Origin: Clostridium_B lapidicellarium
GTDB taxonomy: Bacteria; Bacillota; Clostridia; Clostridiales; Clostridiaceae
NCBI RefSeq assembly: GCF_041224415.1
Contig: NZ_JBGFFE010000006.1
Span: forward strand, 1 to 64,000
Reading direction: 5' to 3'
Length of the DNA stretch: 64,000 nucleotides
Positions 37,461-44,939 of the stretch are shown piece after piece. The translations under genes were made by a program, and so were the position numbers. Position 1 is the first letter of the stretch; the number at the start of each line of letters is the position of its first letter. The notes beneath the pieces are model-generated. The model saw nothing but the letters and a program-made list of their open reading frames with translations. It was not told where the DNA came from and searched no databases.

Positions 37461-37793
37461 TTGAAAAACTTTTTAATATCTGCATCCGTCGACATATTTT
37501 TAATTTTATTGTCCTATTTTCTGTTTGTAAAAATAATCAGCGGACCTACAAGACACAAGCTATACGAAAAATTTTTTAGATCTTTCGCCAGATTTATAAT
37601 TTACCTGTTTTTTATAACCTTGCTCATAACAGGTCTAAGTGCATTCATCTTATATAGAACTTCTTATATAGCTTATATAAATATAATATCTCCTGCCCTA
37701 GTATCCGTATTAGTAGGATTTTTAATGTCAACAGTTCCTACAAAAGGTGAAGGCGATAATTCCAATATAACTACGAAATCAAACGATTTCTAA
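37461..37793 (+). CDS. Small membrane protein of unknown function
   Basis: 110 residues from the TTG at 37461, which lies behind GGAGGTG; an upstream in-frame TTG at 37446 would contain that SD. Three hydrophobic segments are evident (about 5-25 ISASVDIFLILLSYFLFV, 46-68 and 73-95), with a charged loop PTRHKLYEKFFRS between the first two and a hydrophilic tail. I do not recognise the family. It follows murC by 61 bp and may be cotranscribed, with translation limited by the SD hairpin. Confidence 0.75.
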   Translation: MKNFLISASVDIFLILLSYFLFVKIISGPTRHKLYEKFFRSFARFIIYLFFITLLITGLSAFILYRTSYIAYINIISPALVSVLVGFLMSTVPTKGEGDNSNITTKSNDF

Positions 37794-37812
37794 ATTTAAA
37801 TAAAATTTTTAC

Positions 37813-37841
37813 TGTGACGTTCATATAATATATGCTATAAT
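37813..37841 (+). promoter_or_regulatory. Candidate promoter of tRNA-Pro
   Basis: TGTGAC (37813-37818) and TATAAT (37836-37841) with a 17-bp spacer, 12 bp before the tRNA 5' end. The -35 is a poor match, the -10 perfect. Confidence 0.55.
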
Positions 37842-37853
37842 ATATTATATGAA

Positions 37854-37929
37854 CGGGGTGTAGCGCAGATGGTAGCGCGCTTGCTTCGGGAGCAAGAGGT
37901 CGCAGGTTCAAATCCTGTCACTCCGACCA
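37854..37929 (+). tRNA. tRNA-Pro (CGG)
   Basis: Acceptor CGGGGTG/CACTCCG, D-arm GCGCAGATGGTAGCGC, anticodon stem CTTGC/GCAAG with loop TTCGGGA (anticodon CGG), T-arm GGTTCAAATCC, encoded CCA. CGG reads only CCG codons, a rare codon in A+T-rich genomes. Confidence 0.95.
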
Positions 37930-37964
37930 TTTATAAAAGCAATTTGTATATTGTGCAAAGTTAA

Positions 37965-37993
37965 AACCCCAGCTTACCTTTAAGCTAGGGTTT
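37965..37993 (+). terminator. tRNA-Pro terminator
   Basis: AACCC-AGCTTA and TTAAGCT-GGGTT pair around a short loop and are followed by TTTACTTA, 35 bp past the tRNA. Confidence 0.65.
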
Positions 37994-38057
37994 ACTTACA
38001 TAAAAAACAATTTTTTGATTTATCAACAAACCAATTATACAAGGAGTTGTACCATTA

Positions 38058-39404
38058 ATGAAAAGTCAATATAAAGATCTATTTAAATCCCTAATAGAAT
38101 CTTATTATAAGGGAAACTTTGAAGATAAAATAAAATTTATTTTGTCAAAAAACAAAATCAGCAAACAGGAGTTGTGCAAAATCATATCTTCATTATGCGG
38201 TACAAATATAAATTATAGCCCTGACTTCATAGAAGATTTAAAAAAATCAATAATCTCCTATAAACCAGATGGAAAAATAGTCAACAAAGTAAAACATTGT
38301 TCAATGGAATGTGCAGATAAAGATGGTAAAACACTGTGCCAAAAATCCTGTCCATTTGACGCCATATTGGTGGATACCAATAAAAATACTACTTATATAG
38401 ACAAAGATAAATGCATTGACTGCGGTTTTTGCGTAGAAGCCTGCCCTACAGGAGGAATAATGGATAAAGTTCAATTTTTGCCGTTGGCCAATCTATTAAA
38501 AAGTGGTTCTCCGGTAATAGCAATTGTAGCTCCGGCTATAATAGGTCAATTCGGGAAAGATGTGACTTTAGGGAAACTTAGAAGTGCTTTTAAAAAATTA
38601 GGATTTGCAGATATGATCGAAGTGGCATTCTTTGCAGATATGTTAACTTTAAAAGAAGCTGTAGAATTCAATAATTACGTAAAAAATGAAAAAGATTTTA
38701 TGATAACTTCCTGCTGTTGTCCTATGTGGGTAGGCATGTTAAAGAAAATTTACAATAATCTTATAAAATATGTATCACCTTCTGTTTCACCTATGGCTGC
38801 AGGGGGAAGAGTGCTTAAAAAATTAAATCCAAATTGTAAAGTGGTATTTATAGGTCCCTGCATCGCCAAAAAATCTGAAGCCAGGGAAAAAGATATAACT
38901 AAAGATATAGATTTTGTATTAACTTTCTCAGAAATAAAGGACATATTTGATACCCTCGATATACATCCAAGTGAACTCAAGGAGGAACTTTCTCCGGAAT
39001 ATGCTTCCAGAGGCGGAAGATTATATGCCCGTACCGGTGGTGTATCAATTGCAGTAAGTGAAGCCGTAAAGAGAATCTTCCCTGAAAAATATAAATTATT
39101 CAGGGCAGTAAAAGCAAATGGGGTAAGAGAATGCAAATCCATACTTTCCAAAGCTCAAAATGGAGAAATAAAAGCCAATTTCATTGAAGGCATGGGGTGT
39201 ATCGGTGGATGTGTAGGAGGACCTAAAGCAATAATTCCAAAAGAAGAAGGCAAAAAACAGGTAAACAGATTTGCCGGGAATTCCAAAATAAAGGTTTCCA
39301 TTGACAGTAATTGTATGAACGAAATTCTGGCTAAAATCAATATAAATTCTGTAGATGATTTCAAAAACAAAAATAAAATAAAACTATTGGAGAGGTTTTT
39401 TTAA
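38058..39404 (+). CDS. [FeFe]-hydrogenase-like protein with N-terminal ferredoxin domain
   Basis: 448 residues. The N terminus is a roughly 75-residue helical region, then a 2[4Fe-4S] domain (Cys81, 85, 94, 98 with irregular spacing; Cys119, 122, 125, 129 in CIDCGFCVEACP). The H-cluster region keeps all three motifs: L1 as TSCCCPMW (217-224, one more Cys than the common TSCCPxW), L2 as GPCIAKKSE (266-274) and L3 as EGMGCIGGCVGGP (377-389). All four H-cluster cysteines can be placed. The organisation resembles the group D/sensory-type enzymes of clostridia more than the catalytic HydA1. No maturases (HydE/F/G) are in this window. Substrate turnover cannot be judged. Confidence 0.85.
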   Translation: MKSQYKDLFKSLIESYYKGNFEDKIKFILSKNKISKQELCKIISSLCGTNINYSPDFIEDLKKSIISYKPDGKIVNKVKHCSMECADKDGKTLCQKSCPFDAILVDTNKNTTYIDKDKCIDCGFCVEACPTGGIMDKVQFLPLANLLKSGSPVIAIVAPAIIGQFGKDVTLGKLRSAFKKLGFADMIEVAFFADMLTLKEAVEFNNYVKNEKDFMITSCCCPMWVGMLKKIYNNLIKYVSPSVSPMAAGGRVLKKLNPNCKVVFIGPCIAKKSEAREKDITKDIDFVLTFSEIKDIFDTLDIHPSELKEELSPEYASRGGRLYARTGGVSIAVSEAVKRIFPEKYKLFRAVKANGVRECKSILSKAQNGEIKANFIEGMGCIGGCVGGPKAIIPKEEGKKQVNRFAGNSKIKVSIDSNCMNEILAKININSVDDFKNKNKIKLLERFF

Positions 39405-39437
39405 TATTTGCAGATCATAATGGGAGGGAAAATGGTT

Positions 39438-40091
39438 ATGTTTAAAAATATTCAGGGGGCTATTTTCGACATGGATGGAACCTTAGTGGATTCCATGTGG
39501 CTGTGGGAAGATATCGATAAAAAATATCTCAATAAAAAAAATATATCATTTACAGTAGAATTGAAAAATACTCTTCAGAATATGACCCTCGATGAAGCTG
39601 CAAGATATCTCAAAAACAGTTTCAATTTAACTGAGAGTATACCTGAAATACAAAAAGAATGGTACAACATGCTCCTTGATGAGTATTCCAACAATATTTC
39701 TTTAAAACCGGGTGCCAAAGATTTTCTACATCTTTTAAAAAGGGAAAAAATAAAAATGGCCCTTGCTACCAGCAATTATAAAAAAATAGCAGAAATAAGT
39801 CTAAAGAAAAATAAAATATACAATCTGTTTGACTCCATAGTAACCACAAAAGATGTAAAAAAAGGAAAGTCATTTCCAGACATATATCTTATGGCTGCTG
39901 ACAAATTGTGTTTAAATCCAAAATGCTGTGCTGTATTTGAGGACACGCTGTCTGCCATCAAGGTGGCCAAATCTACAGGTATGACCGTAGTAGGTGTATA
40001 TGATACATATTCACAACTTCAGTGGGAGAAGATAAAAGCTTGTGCAGATACAACCATATTTAAATACTCGGATTTAATTAAAGCAATATAG
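39438..40091 (+). CDS. HAD-superfamily hydrolase, beta-phosphoglucomutase-like
   Basis: Cytoplasmic phosphatase/phosphomutase of the HAD fold, subfamily I with a helical cap. Motif I IFDMDGTLVDS, motif II LATSNY, motif III Lys (KKGKSFPDIY) and motif IV FEDTLSAIKVA are present. I prefer the ATG at 39438, nine bases after GGAGGG; an ATG at 39432 is three bases from it. Substrate unknown. Follows the hydrogenase-like gene closely and may be in the same transcript. Confidence 0.9.
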   Translation: MFKNIQGAIFDMDGTLVDSMWLWEDIDKKYLNKKNISFTVELKNTLQNMTLDEAARYLKNSFNLTESIPEIQKEWYNMLLDEYSNNISLKPGAKDFLHLLKREKIKMALATSNYKKIAEISLKKNKIYNLFDSIVTTKDVKKGKSFPDIYLMAADKLCLNPKCCAVFEDTLSAIKVAKSTGMTVVGVYDTYSQLQWEKIKACADTTIFKYSDLIKAI

Positions 40092-40151
40092 TTTTCATTT
40101 TTGAGTACTGAATTGAATATACTAATATTAAAATAATAAACATGGAGAAAT

Positions 40152-40553
40152 ATGATGTTAGCTTTTTTATTCACAGTACTTGTAATTGCCGCCTCTGTGA
40201 TTCTATATAATTTTCAAAATAAAATTTCATCACAGAGAAGACAGATATTGTCTTTAAAATATGAAAATGACAATTTAAAATCAAAAATATCAAAGGAGAT
40301 TCCCAAAAAAATAAATGTCAGATACATTACCCCATCCCAAGTAAATGCACTAGTTGCTGTAAAAAGCAATATGTATTTGGCTCCTATTTCAAGTTCCAGT
40401 ATAATAAATATTTTGGAAAAGAATACTTTATTAAGGGTTCATGACGGCATTGAAATTATGGACGAGTTCTGGTATGAAGTTTCTATCATAGACAGTTCCA
40501 GAATAAATTCTAAAGGATGGATAAAATCCAATTGTATAAAAATAAATTCATGA
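40152..40553 (+). CDS. Membrane-anchored SH3-like domain protein
   Basis: 133 residues: an N-terminal hydrophobic segment (about 2-20), a short coiled coil (about 22-50, SSQRRQILSLKYENDNLKSKI) and a C-terminal bacterial SH3-like fold (about 60-130, NALVAVKSNMYLAP ... FWYEVSIIDSSRINSKGWIKSNCI). SH3b domains often bind cell-wall material. Probably exported and anchored. No closer identity recognised. Confidence 0.75.
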   Translation: MMLAFLFTVLVIAASVILYNFQNKISSQRRQILSLKYENDNLKSKISKEIPKKINVRYITPSQVNALVAVKSNMYLAPISSSSIINILEKNTLLRVHDGIEIMDEFWYEVSIIDSSRINSKGWIKSNCIKINS

Positions 40554-40587
40554 AATTCTGGCAGTCTGTAGCTGGCAAATAATTTTT

Positions 40588-40626
40588 AGGTTCAAATGGA
40601 GCCGTCGTTTTTCTCCATATGAGCCT
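40588..40626. terminator. Convergent terminator
   Basis: AGG-TCA-ATGGAG and CTCCAT-TGA-CCT arms with two mismatches form a hairpin between two converging genes; both sides are A/T-rich. Confidence 0.6.
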
Positions 40627-40640
40627 TTAAGATCTAAATT

Positions 40641-41564
40641 TTAGAAATATATACCCTGATATATTTTTTTCTCTTTCATTCTTCTATCAATTTCATTTAA
40701 GATCTCCCATTTCTTCAAGCTCCATTTGGGCCCTATAAGTAAATCCCTGGGAGCATCACCTGTAAGCCTATGAATTACTACATTAGGCGGTATATTGCAC
40801 AGTGTCCAGCACACCATATCTATGTATTCATCTTCTGTCATGAACTTCAGCTTTCCATCATTGTACAACCTAACAAGAGGAGTGTTTTTCATCAAATGAA
40901 GCAAATGAATTTTTATTCCCTGTATATTCTGGTGCGAAATATATTTTACCGTATTCATCATATCAGCTTTGTTTTCACCAGGTAGACCCATTATTATGTG
41001 TACTACAACATCAACTCCTATTTTTCTAAGTGAAACTACTGCCTTCTCAAAAGTTTTTAATTTATATCCTCTATTTATTACTTCCGCAGTATGATCATTC
41101 GAAGTCTGAAGACCAAGCTCCACCCAGGTATAAATTTTTTTATTAAATTTTTGCAGCAGATCCAGGACTTCCCGGCCGAGACAATCCGGTCTCGTAGCTA
41201 TAGCCAGTGCCACTACACCATTTTGATTTACAGCTTCATCATATTTTTCTTTAAGTACCATTACCGGGGCATAGGTATTGGTATATGCCTGAAAATATGC
41301 TATATACTTTCCACTTTTCCATTTCCTGCTCATCATCTGCTTTATACTCTCAAACTGATCTTTTATTGACATATTCCTATTTCCTGCAAAATCTCCCGAA
41401 CCTTTATTGCTGCAAAATATACACCCTTCCCTGCTTATGCTTCCATCTCTATTTGGGCAAGAGAATCCCCCATTTAAAGATATCTTAAAAACTTTGCATC
41501 CAAACTTTTTCCTCAAATAATAATTTAGACTGTAATATGCTTTGTCACCCCACTGCATTTTCAA
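40641..41564 (-). CDS. Radical SAM protein, YhcC/TIGR01212 family
   Basis: 307 residues. The [4Fe-4S] cysteines lie in the N-terminal segment SCPNRDGSISREGCIFCSNKG; AYFQAYTNTYAP, ATRPDCL, VELGLQTSN and HIIMGLPGE are typical family blocks. The family is broadly conserved but its reaction is not established to my knowledge. Cytoplasmic. Convergent with the SH3-like gene. Confidence 0.92.
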   Translation of the reverse strand: MKMQWGDKAYYSLNYYLRKKFGCKVFKISLNGGFSCPNRDGSISREGCIFCSNKGSGDFAGNRNMSIKDQFESIKQMMSRKWKSGKYIAYFQAYTNTYAPVMVLKEKYDEAVNQNGVVALAIATRPDCLGREVLDLLQKFNKKIYTWVELGLQTSNDHTAEVINRGYKLKTFEKAVVSLRKIGVDVVVHIIMGLPGENKADMMNTVKYISHQNIQGIKIHLLHLMKNTPLVRLYNDGKLKFMTEDEYIDMVCWTLCNIPPNVVIHRLTGDAPRDLLIGPKWSLKKWEILNEIDRRMKEKKIYQGIYF

Positions 41565-41617
41565 ATCCTGTCCTTCCTAAAAATACAAATATTAAAATCA
41601 TTCCAAATGAAATTATA

Positions 41618-42736
41618 TCATATTTTTACGGCTTTAAAATTTCTCAAATCCAATTCCCATTCCCCAATTATTTTAGGAAGTTCCTCATTATTATTGTTCT
41701 TGGACACAACATCAAAACTTAATATTCCTTCATCAAAAGAAGAAAAAATCACATTTACTTTGTTAAGAGGAAATTCTTTTTCAAATTTATAACTTATCAT
41801 ATCCCCGGAATCCGTTTTATACACCCGTATACAATTTCCTATAGTATCACTGCTGTATTGAACTGCAATAAATTTTTCATCTGGAGAGAAAGTCAAAAAT
41901 TCAACTTTGGAATCTTTTAAAACATCGAGATCAGTTATGTCTTTACCTATGGGTTTATTTTCCTCTTTCTGATCATTTTGCTGATCTCCACCTGAATTAC
42001 CCTGCTCTGACGAGCCCCCTCCCTGTTCATCTGAATCCTGAGATTGGGTTTGCATGCTCTCATTTATTCTAATTATTCCTATATAGGAGTCCTTGGAATA
42101 AGTTACCACAGCCATACGATCACCATCATAGGAAAAATTTATAATACCAAAATTACTTTTGGGAACGGGAACCTTATACACATTTGCCTTATCATCTTTG
42201 CTAAATACATAATTGGGCATACTTCGAATATCTGTTACTATATTTATACTCACGTCATTTTTATTTCTCATCTTTAACTTATTCTTTTCCACAAATGCCT
42301 CTCTGTCCGTTACATTGTTGGTTTCATCAATTTTGTAGTCATTGCCTTCTTTTATCACCTTTATAGAATACTCGTCTAAAGCAGCAAATGGCTTACTCAA
42401 GTCAGCTCTTGCAACCTTCATTTTTAAAATTCCGGACTTTCCAACTTCACTGCTGTCAGTCAAATTATACCCTAAAATTCGTAAATTTCTACCTGTCATA
42501 TTCGGTTCATTTTTCAAAAGATCTTTGGAATATAATTTTTTAGCATTTTCCATATCATTCTTCATAAGATATTTCATATAGTTATCTGCTGTGTTGGCTG
42601 CAGATTTCATATCAAAATTATTGCTTGCATTTTTTGTATTATTTCCCCTGTTCAAACCACAACCTGATATCGATATTATGATACAGAAAAAAACTATAAG
42701 GAAACTCATCTGATGAAATAAAAACTTTTTTTTCAT
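41618..42736 (-). CDS. Lipoprotein of unknown function
   Basis: 372 residues from the ATG at 42736: a signal peptide with lipobox SISGC (Cys about 26), an Asn/Lys-rich region, a domain with TADNYMKYLMKNDMENAKKLYS resembling DUF-type stress lipoproteins, a Gln/Ser/Gly/Asp low-complexity linker (about 235-265), then beta-rich segments VEFLTFSPDEKFIAVQYSS that resemble WD/beta-propeller blades. The SD is weak, so the start is uncertain; an upstream start (42787) would bury the signal peptide. Probably on the outer face of the membrane. Confidence 0.75.
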   Translation of the reverse strand: MKKKFLFHQMSFLIVFFCIIISISGCGLNRGNNTKNASNNFDMKSAANTADNYMKYLMKNDMENAKKLYSKDLLKNEPNMTGRNLRILGYNLTDSSEVGKSGILKMKVARADLSKPFAALDEYSIKVIKEGNDYKIDETNNVTDREAFVEKNKLKMRNKNDVSINIVTDIRSMPNYVFSKDDKANVYKVPVPKSNFGIINFSYDGDRMAVVTYSKDSYIGIIRINESMQTQSQDSDEQGGGSSEQGNSGGDQQNDQKEENKPIGKDITDLDVLKDSKVEFLTFSPDEKFIAVQYSSDTIGNCIRVYKTDSGDMISYKFEKEFPLNKVNVIFSSFDEGILSFDVVSKNNNNEELPKIIGEWELDLRNFKAVKI

Positions 42737-42914
42737 GTGCTTTCTACCACATCCAGTTGTATTGCAGCAGAAATTCACCCCTTTCAAAATGTATTCATCC
42801 TTCTTTATAAATTATATTTTCCCCTTAAATAAAATTTTAATTTATAATTCATTATTTTCATATCACATTTATATAATTATATTAGCAATGATTTATTCTA
42901 GGAGGTATACTTCT

Positions 42915-43964
42915 TTGAAGAAAAGAATATTTTTGATTTTCCAGATATCTGCCGTTTTCATAGGTACGGTAGTCGGTGCAGGGTTGGCATCAGGACAAGA
43001 AATAAGCCAATTTTTCACCCAATACGGCTATAAAAGTTTTTTGGGTATATTAATCTGCTGTATTGTATACATAACAATGTCTATTATAATAATTAATTTA
43101 AGTATAAAATATAAGTTGAATTCCTATGACGGGCTTATACTTTTAGTAAGCCCCGGCTTTTTAGGTCTAGTGACAAATTTTCTAACCACCTTTTTTTTGA
43201 TTGGAAGTTCTTCAATAATATTGGCAGGAAGTGGAGCTCTAATTCACCAGTACTTTGGCATATCAAGATGGATAGGCATATTTTTTATGGCATTTATATC
43301 CGCAGTTGTCCTATTCAGAGAAACTAAAGGTCTCATAGAAATAAATTCAATAATAGTACCTTCTCTCATAATTGTGATACTGACTTTGTTTTTGTTATAT
43401 CTGATCTTTTACAGAGACATAGATCTGTCCCTCATAAAAAATATACCCTACCGCAAAAATAACTGGCTTTTATCTTCATTAGTATATTCAGGTTTTAATA
43501 TACTCTGCTGCAGTGGTGTACTTGTACCCTTAAGTCTTTCCATCAATAGGAAAAAAAGCCTCATAGCCGGGGCCATCATAGGATCTTTGGGACTTACTTT
43601 TCTGGCTTTTATAATAAATTTTCTACTAATTTTAAATATACCCTATATATTCAAATATGAAATCCCGCTGCTTTATATTGCCAATAGATTTGGTAAGTTA
43701 TTTCAAACAATGCTTCTCTTTATAATCTGGCTTGAAATGTTTTCCACAGAAGTATCTGATATATACAGCGTAAGTAAGAATTTTCAGGAAATATTTAATA
43801 TATCATATAATAAATCAGTAATTTTAATCATTTTAATTGCAATTCCCATATCCCAAGTTGGCTTTATAAATCTAATTTCCTTTTTATATCCGGCTTTTGG
43901 TGTAGTTAGTTTTATATTTATATTACAATGCATAATTTTCTATATAAAAGATTGCCGTAAATAA
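42915..43964 (+). CDS. YkvI-family membrane transporter
   Basis: 350-residue integral membrane protein with about ten transmembrane segments. The N terminus IFQISAVFIGTVVGAGLASGQEI is the signature of the YkvI/COG3949 family within the APC superfamily. I chose the TTG at 42915 because AGGAGG lies 10 nt upstream; earlier ATGs would add a sixty-residue extension without an SD and overlap the divergent lipoprotein gene. Substrate unknown, probably an amino acid or similar. Confidence 0.88.
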   Translation: MKKRIFLIFQISAVFIGTVVGAGLASGQEISQFFTQYGYKSFLGILICCIVYITMSIIIINLSIKYKLNSYDGLILLVSPGFLGLVTNFLTTFFLIGSSSIILAGSGALIHQYFGISRWIGIFFMAFISAVVLFRETKGLIEINSIIVPSLIIVILTLFLLYLIFYRDIDLSLIKNIPYRKNNWLLSSLVYSGFNILCCSGVLVPLSLSINRKKSLIAGAIIGSLGLTFLAFIINFLLILNIPYIFKYEIPLLYIANRFGKLFQTMLLFIIWLEMFSTEVSDIYSVSKNFQEIFNISYNKSVILIILIAIPISQVGFINLISFLYPAFGVVSFIFILQCIIFYIKDCRK

Positions 43965-44039
43965 ATTTCACAAGTTTCTTTACAAAGCGGAAAATATATT
44001 TTAACATATTATTATATCGAATACGAAAGAAGTGTTATC

Positions 44040-44939
44040 ATGCTGGATACCCTTAAAAATTGTAAACTCTGTCCTAGAAATTGTAATGCAAATAGGTTAC
44101 AAGGACATACTGGTTTTTGCAGTGCCGGTACAGACGTAAAAATAGCCAAAGTTTCTCTTCACAAATGGGAAGAACCATGTATTTCAGGAAATAGAGGATC
44201 TGGTACCATATTTTTTTGTCACTGCAATTTAAAATGTGTTTTCTGTCAAAATTACAGCATAAGTGCTGGAAATGTAGGTAAAGAAATATCTATAGAAAGG
44301 CTCAGCGATATATTCCTAGAGCAGCAGAACAGAGGTGCACACAATATAAATCTAGTTACTCCCACCCATTACATACCTCAGATAATTCAAGCTCTTGACA
44401 TAGCTAAGTCAAAAGGGCTTGCTCTGCCCATACTTTTCAATACAAACAGCTATCAAACCACAGAAGCGCTAAAAATTTTAAAGGGATATGTAGATGTCTA
44501 TCTTCCTGATTTAAAATACTTCAGCGACAAATATGCAGTGAGATACTCCAATGCACCTGACTATTTTGCTTTTGCTTCAAAGGCTATAATGGAAATGTAC
44601 AGCCAGGTGGGTAATCCGGTATTCAACAGAGATGGACTCATAGTAAAGGGAGTGATAATACGACATCTTATGCTTCCCGGGTTACTTTTTGATTCCAAAA
44701 AAATAATAGACTATATTTACAATACCTATGGAAATTCAGTATATATAAGCATAATGAACCAATACACCCCTATGTATCATGCTTACAAATTTCCGGAAAT
44801 AAATAAGCCGTTAAATCCCGGACATTATGACTCACTTATAAATTACTGTATTTCTCTCGGTATAAAAAATGCATTTATTCAGGAAAATGGTACCTGCTCC
44901 AGGAATTTCGTACCTGATTTCAATCTACAAGGCGTCTAA
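44040..44939 (+). CDS. Radical SAM protein, PflX/COG1313 type
   Basis: 299 residues. An N-terminal Cys-rich stretch (CKLCPRNCN ... GFCSAG) precedes the radical-SAM motif CNLKCVFC (CxxxCxxC, about residues 60-67). The family is related to pyruvate formate-lyase activases; its target is unknown. Its stop codon overlaps the stop of the converging chemoreceptor gene by 4 bp. GAAAGAAGTG SD. Confidence 0.9.
   Translation: MLDTLKNCKLCPRNCNANRLQGHTGFCSAGTDVKIAKVSLHKWEEPCISGNRGSGTIFFCHCNLKCVFCQNYSISAGNVGKEISIERLSDIFLEQQNRGAHNINLVTPTHYIPQIIQALDIAKSKGLALPILFNTNSYQTTEALKILKGYVDVYLPDLKYFSDKYAVRYSNAPDYFAFASKAIMEMYSQVGNPVFNRDGLIVKGVIIRHLMLPGLLFDSKKIIDYIYNTYGNSVYISIMNQYTPMYHAYKFPEINKPLNPGHYDSLINYCISLGIKNAFIQENGTCSRNFVPDFNLQGV

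Noticed and set aside
38750..39151. 133-codon minus-strand ORF
   Set aside because: Antisense to the hydrogenase-like gene over its conserved motifs; no SD or family resemblance.
42735..42914. N-terminal extension of the YkvI-type transporter from an ATG at 42735
   Set aside because: No SD, would overlap the divergent lipoprotein gene, and the conserved family start coincides with the TTG behind AGGAGG.
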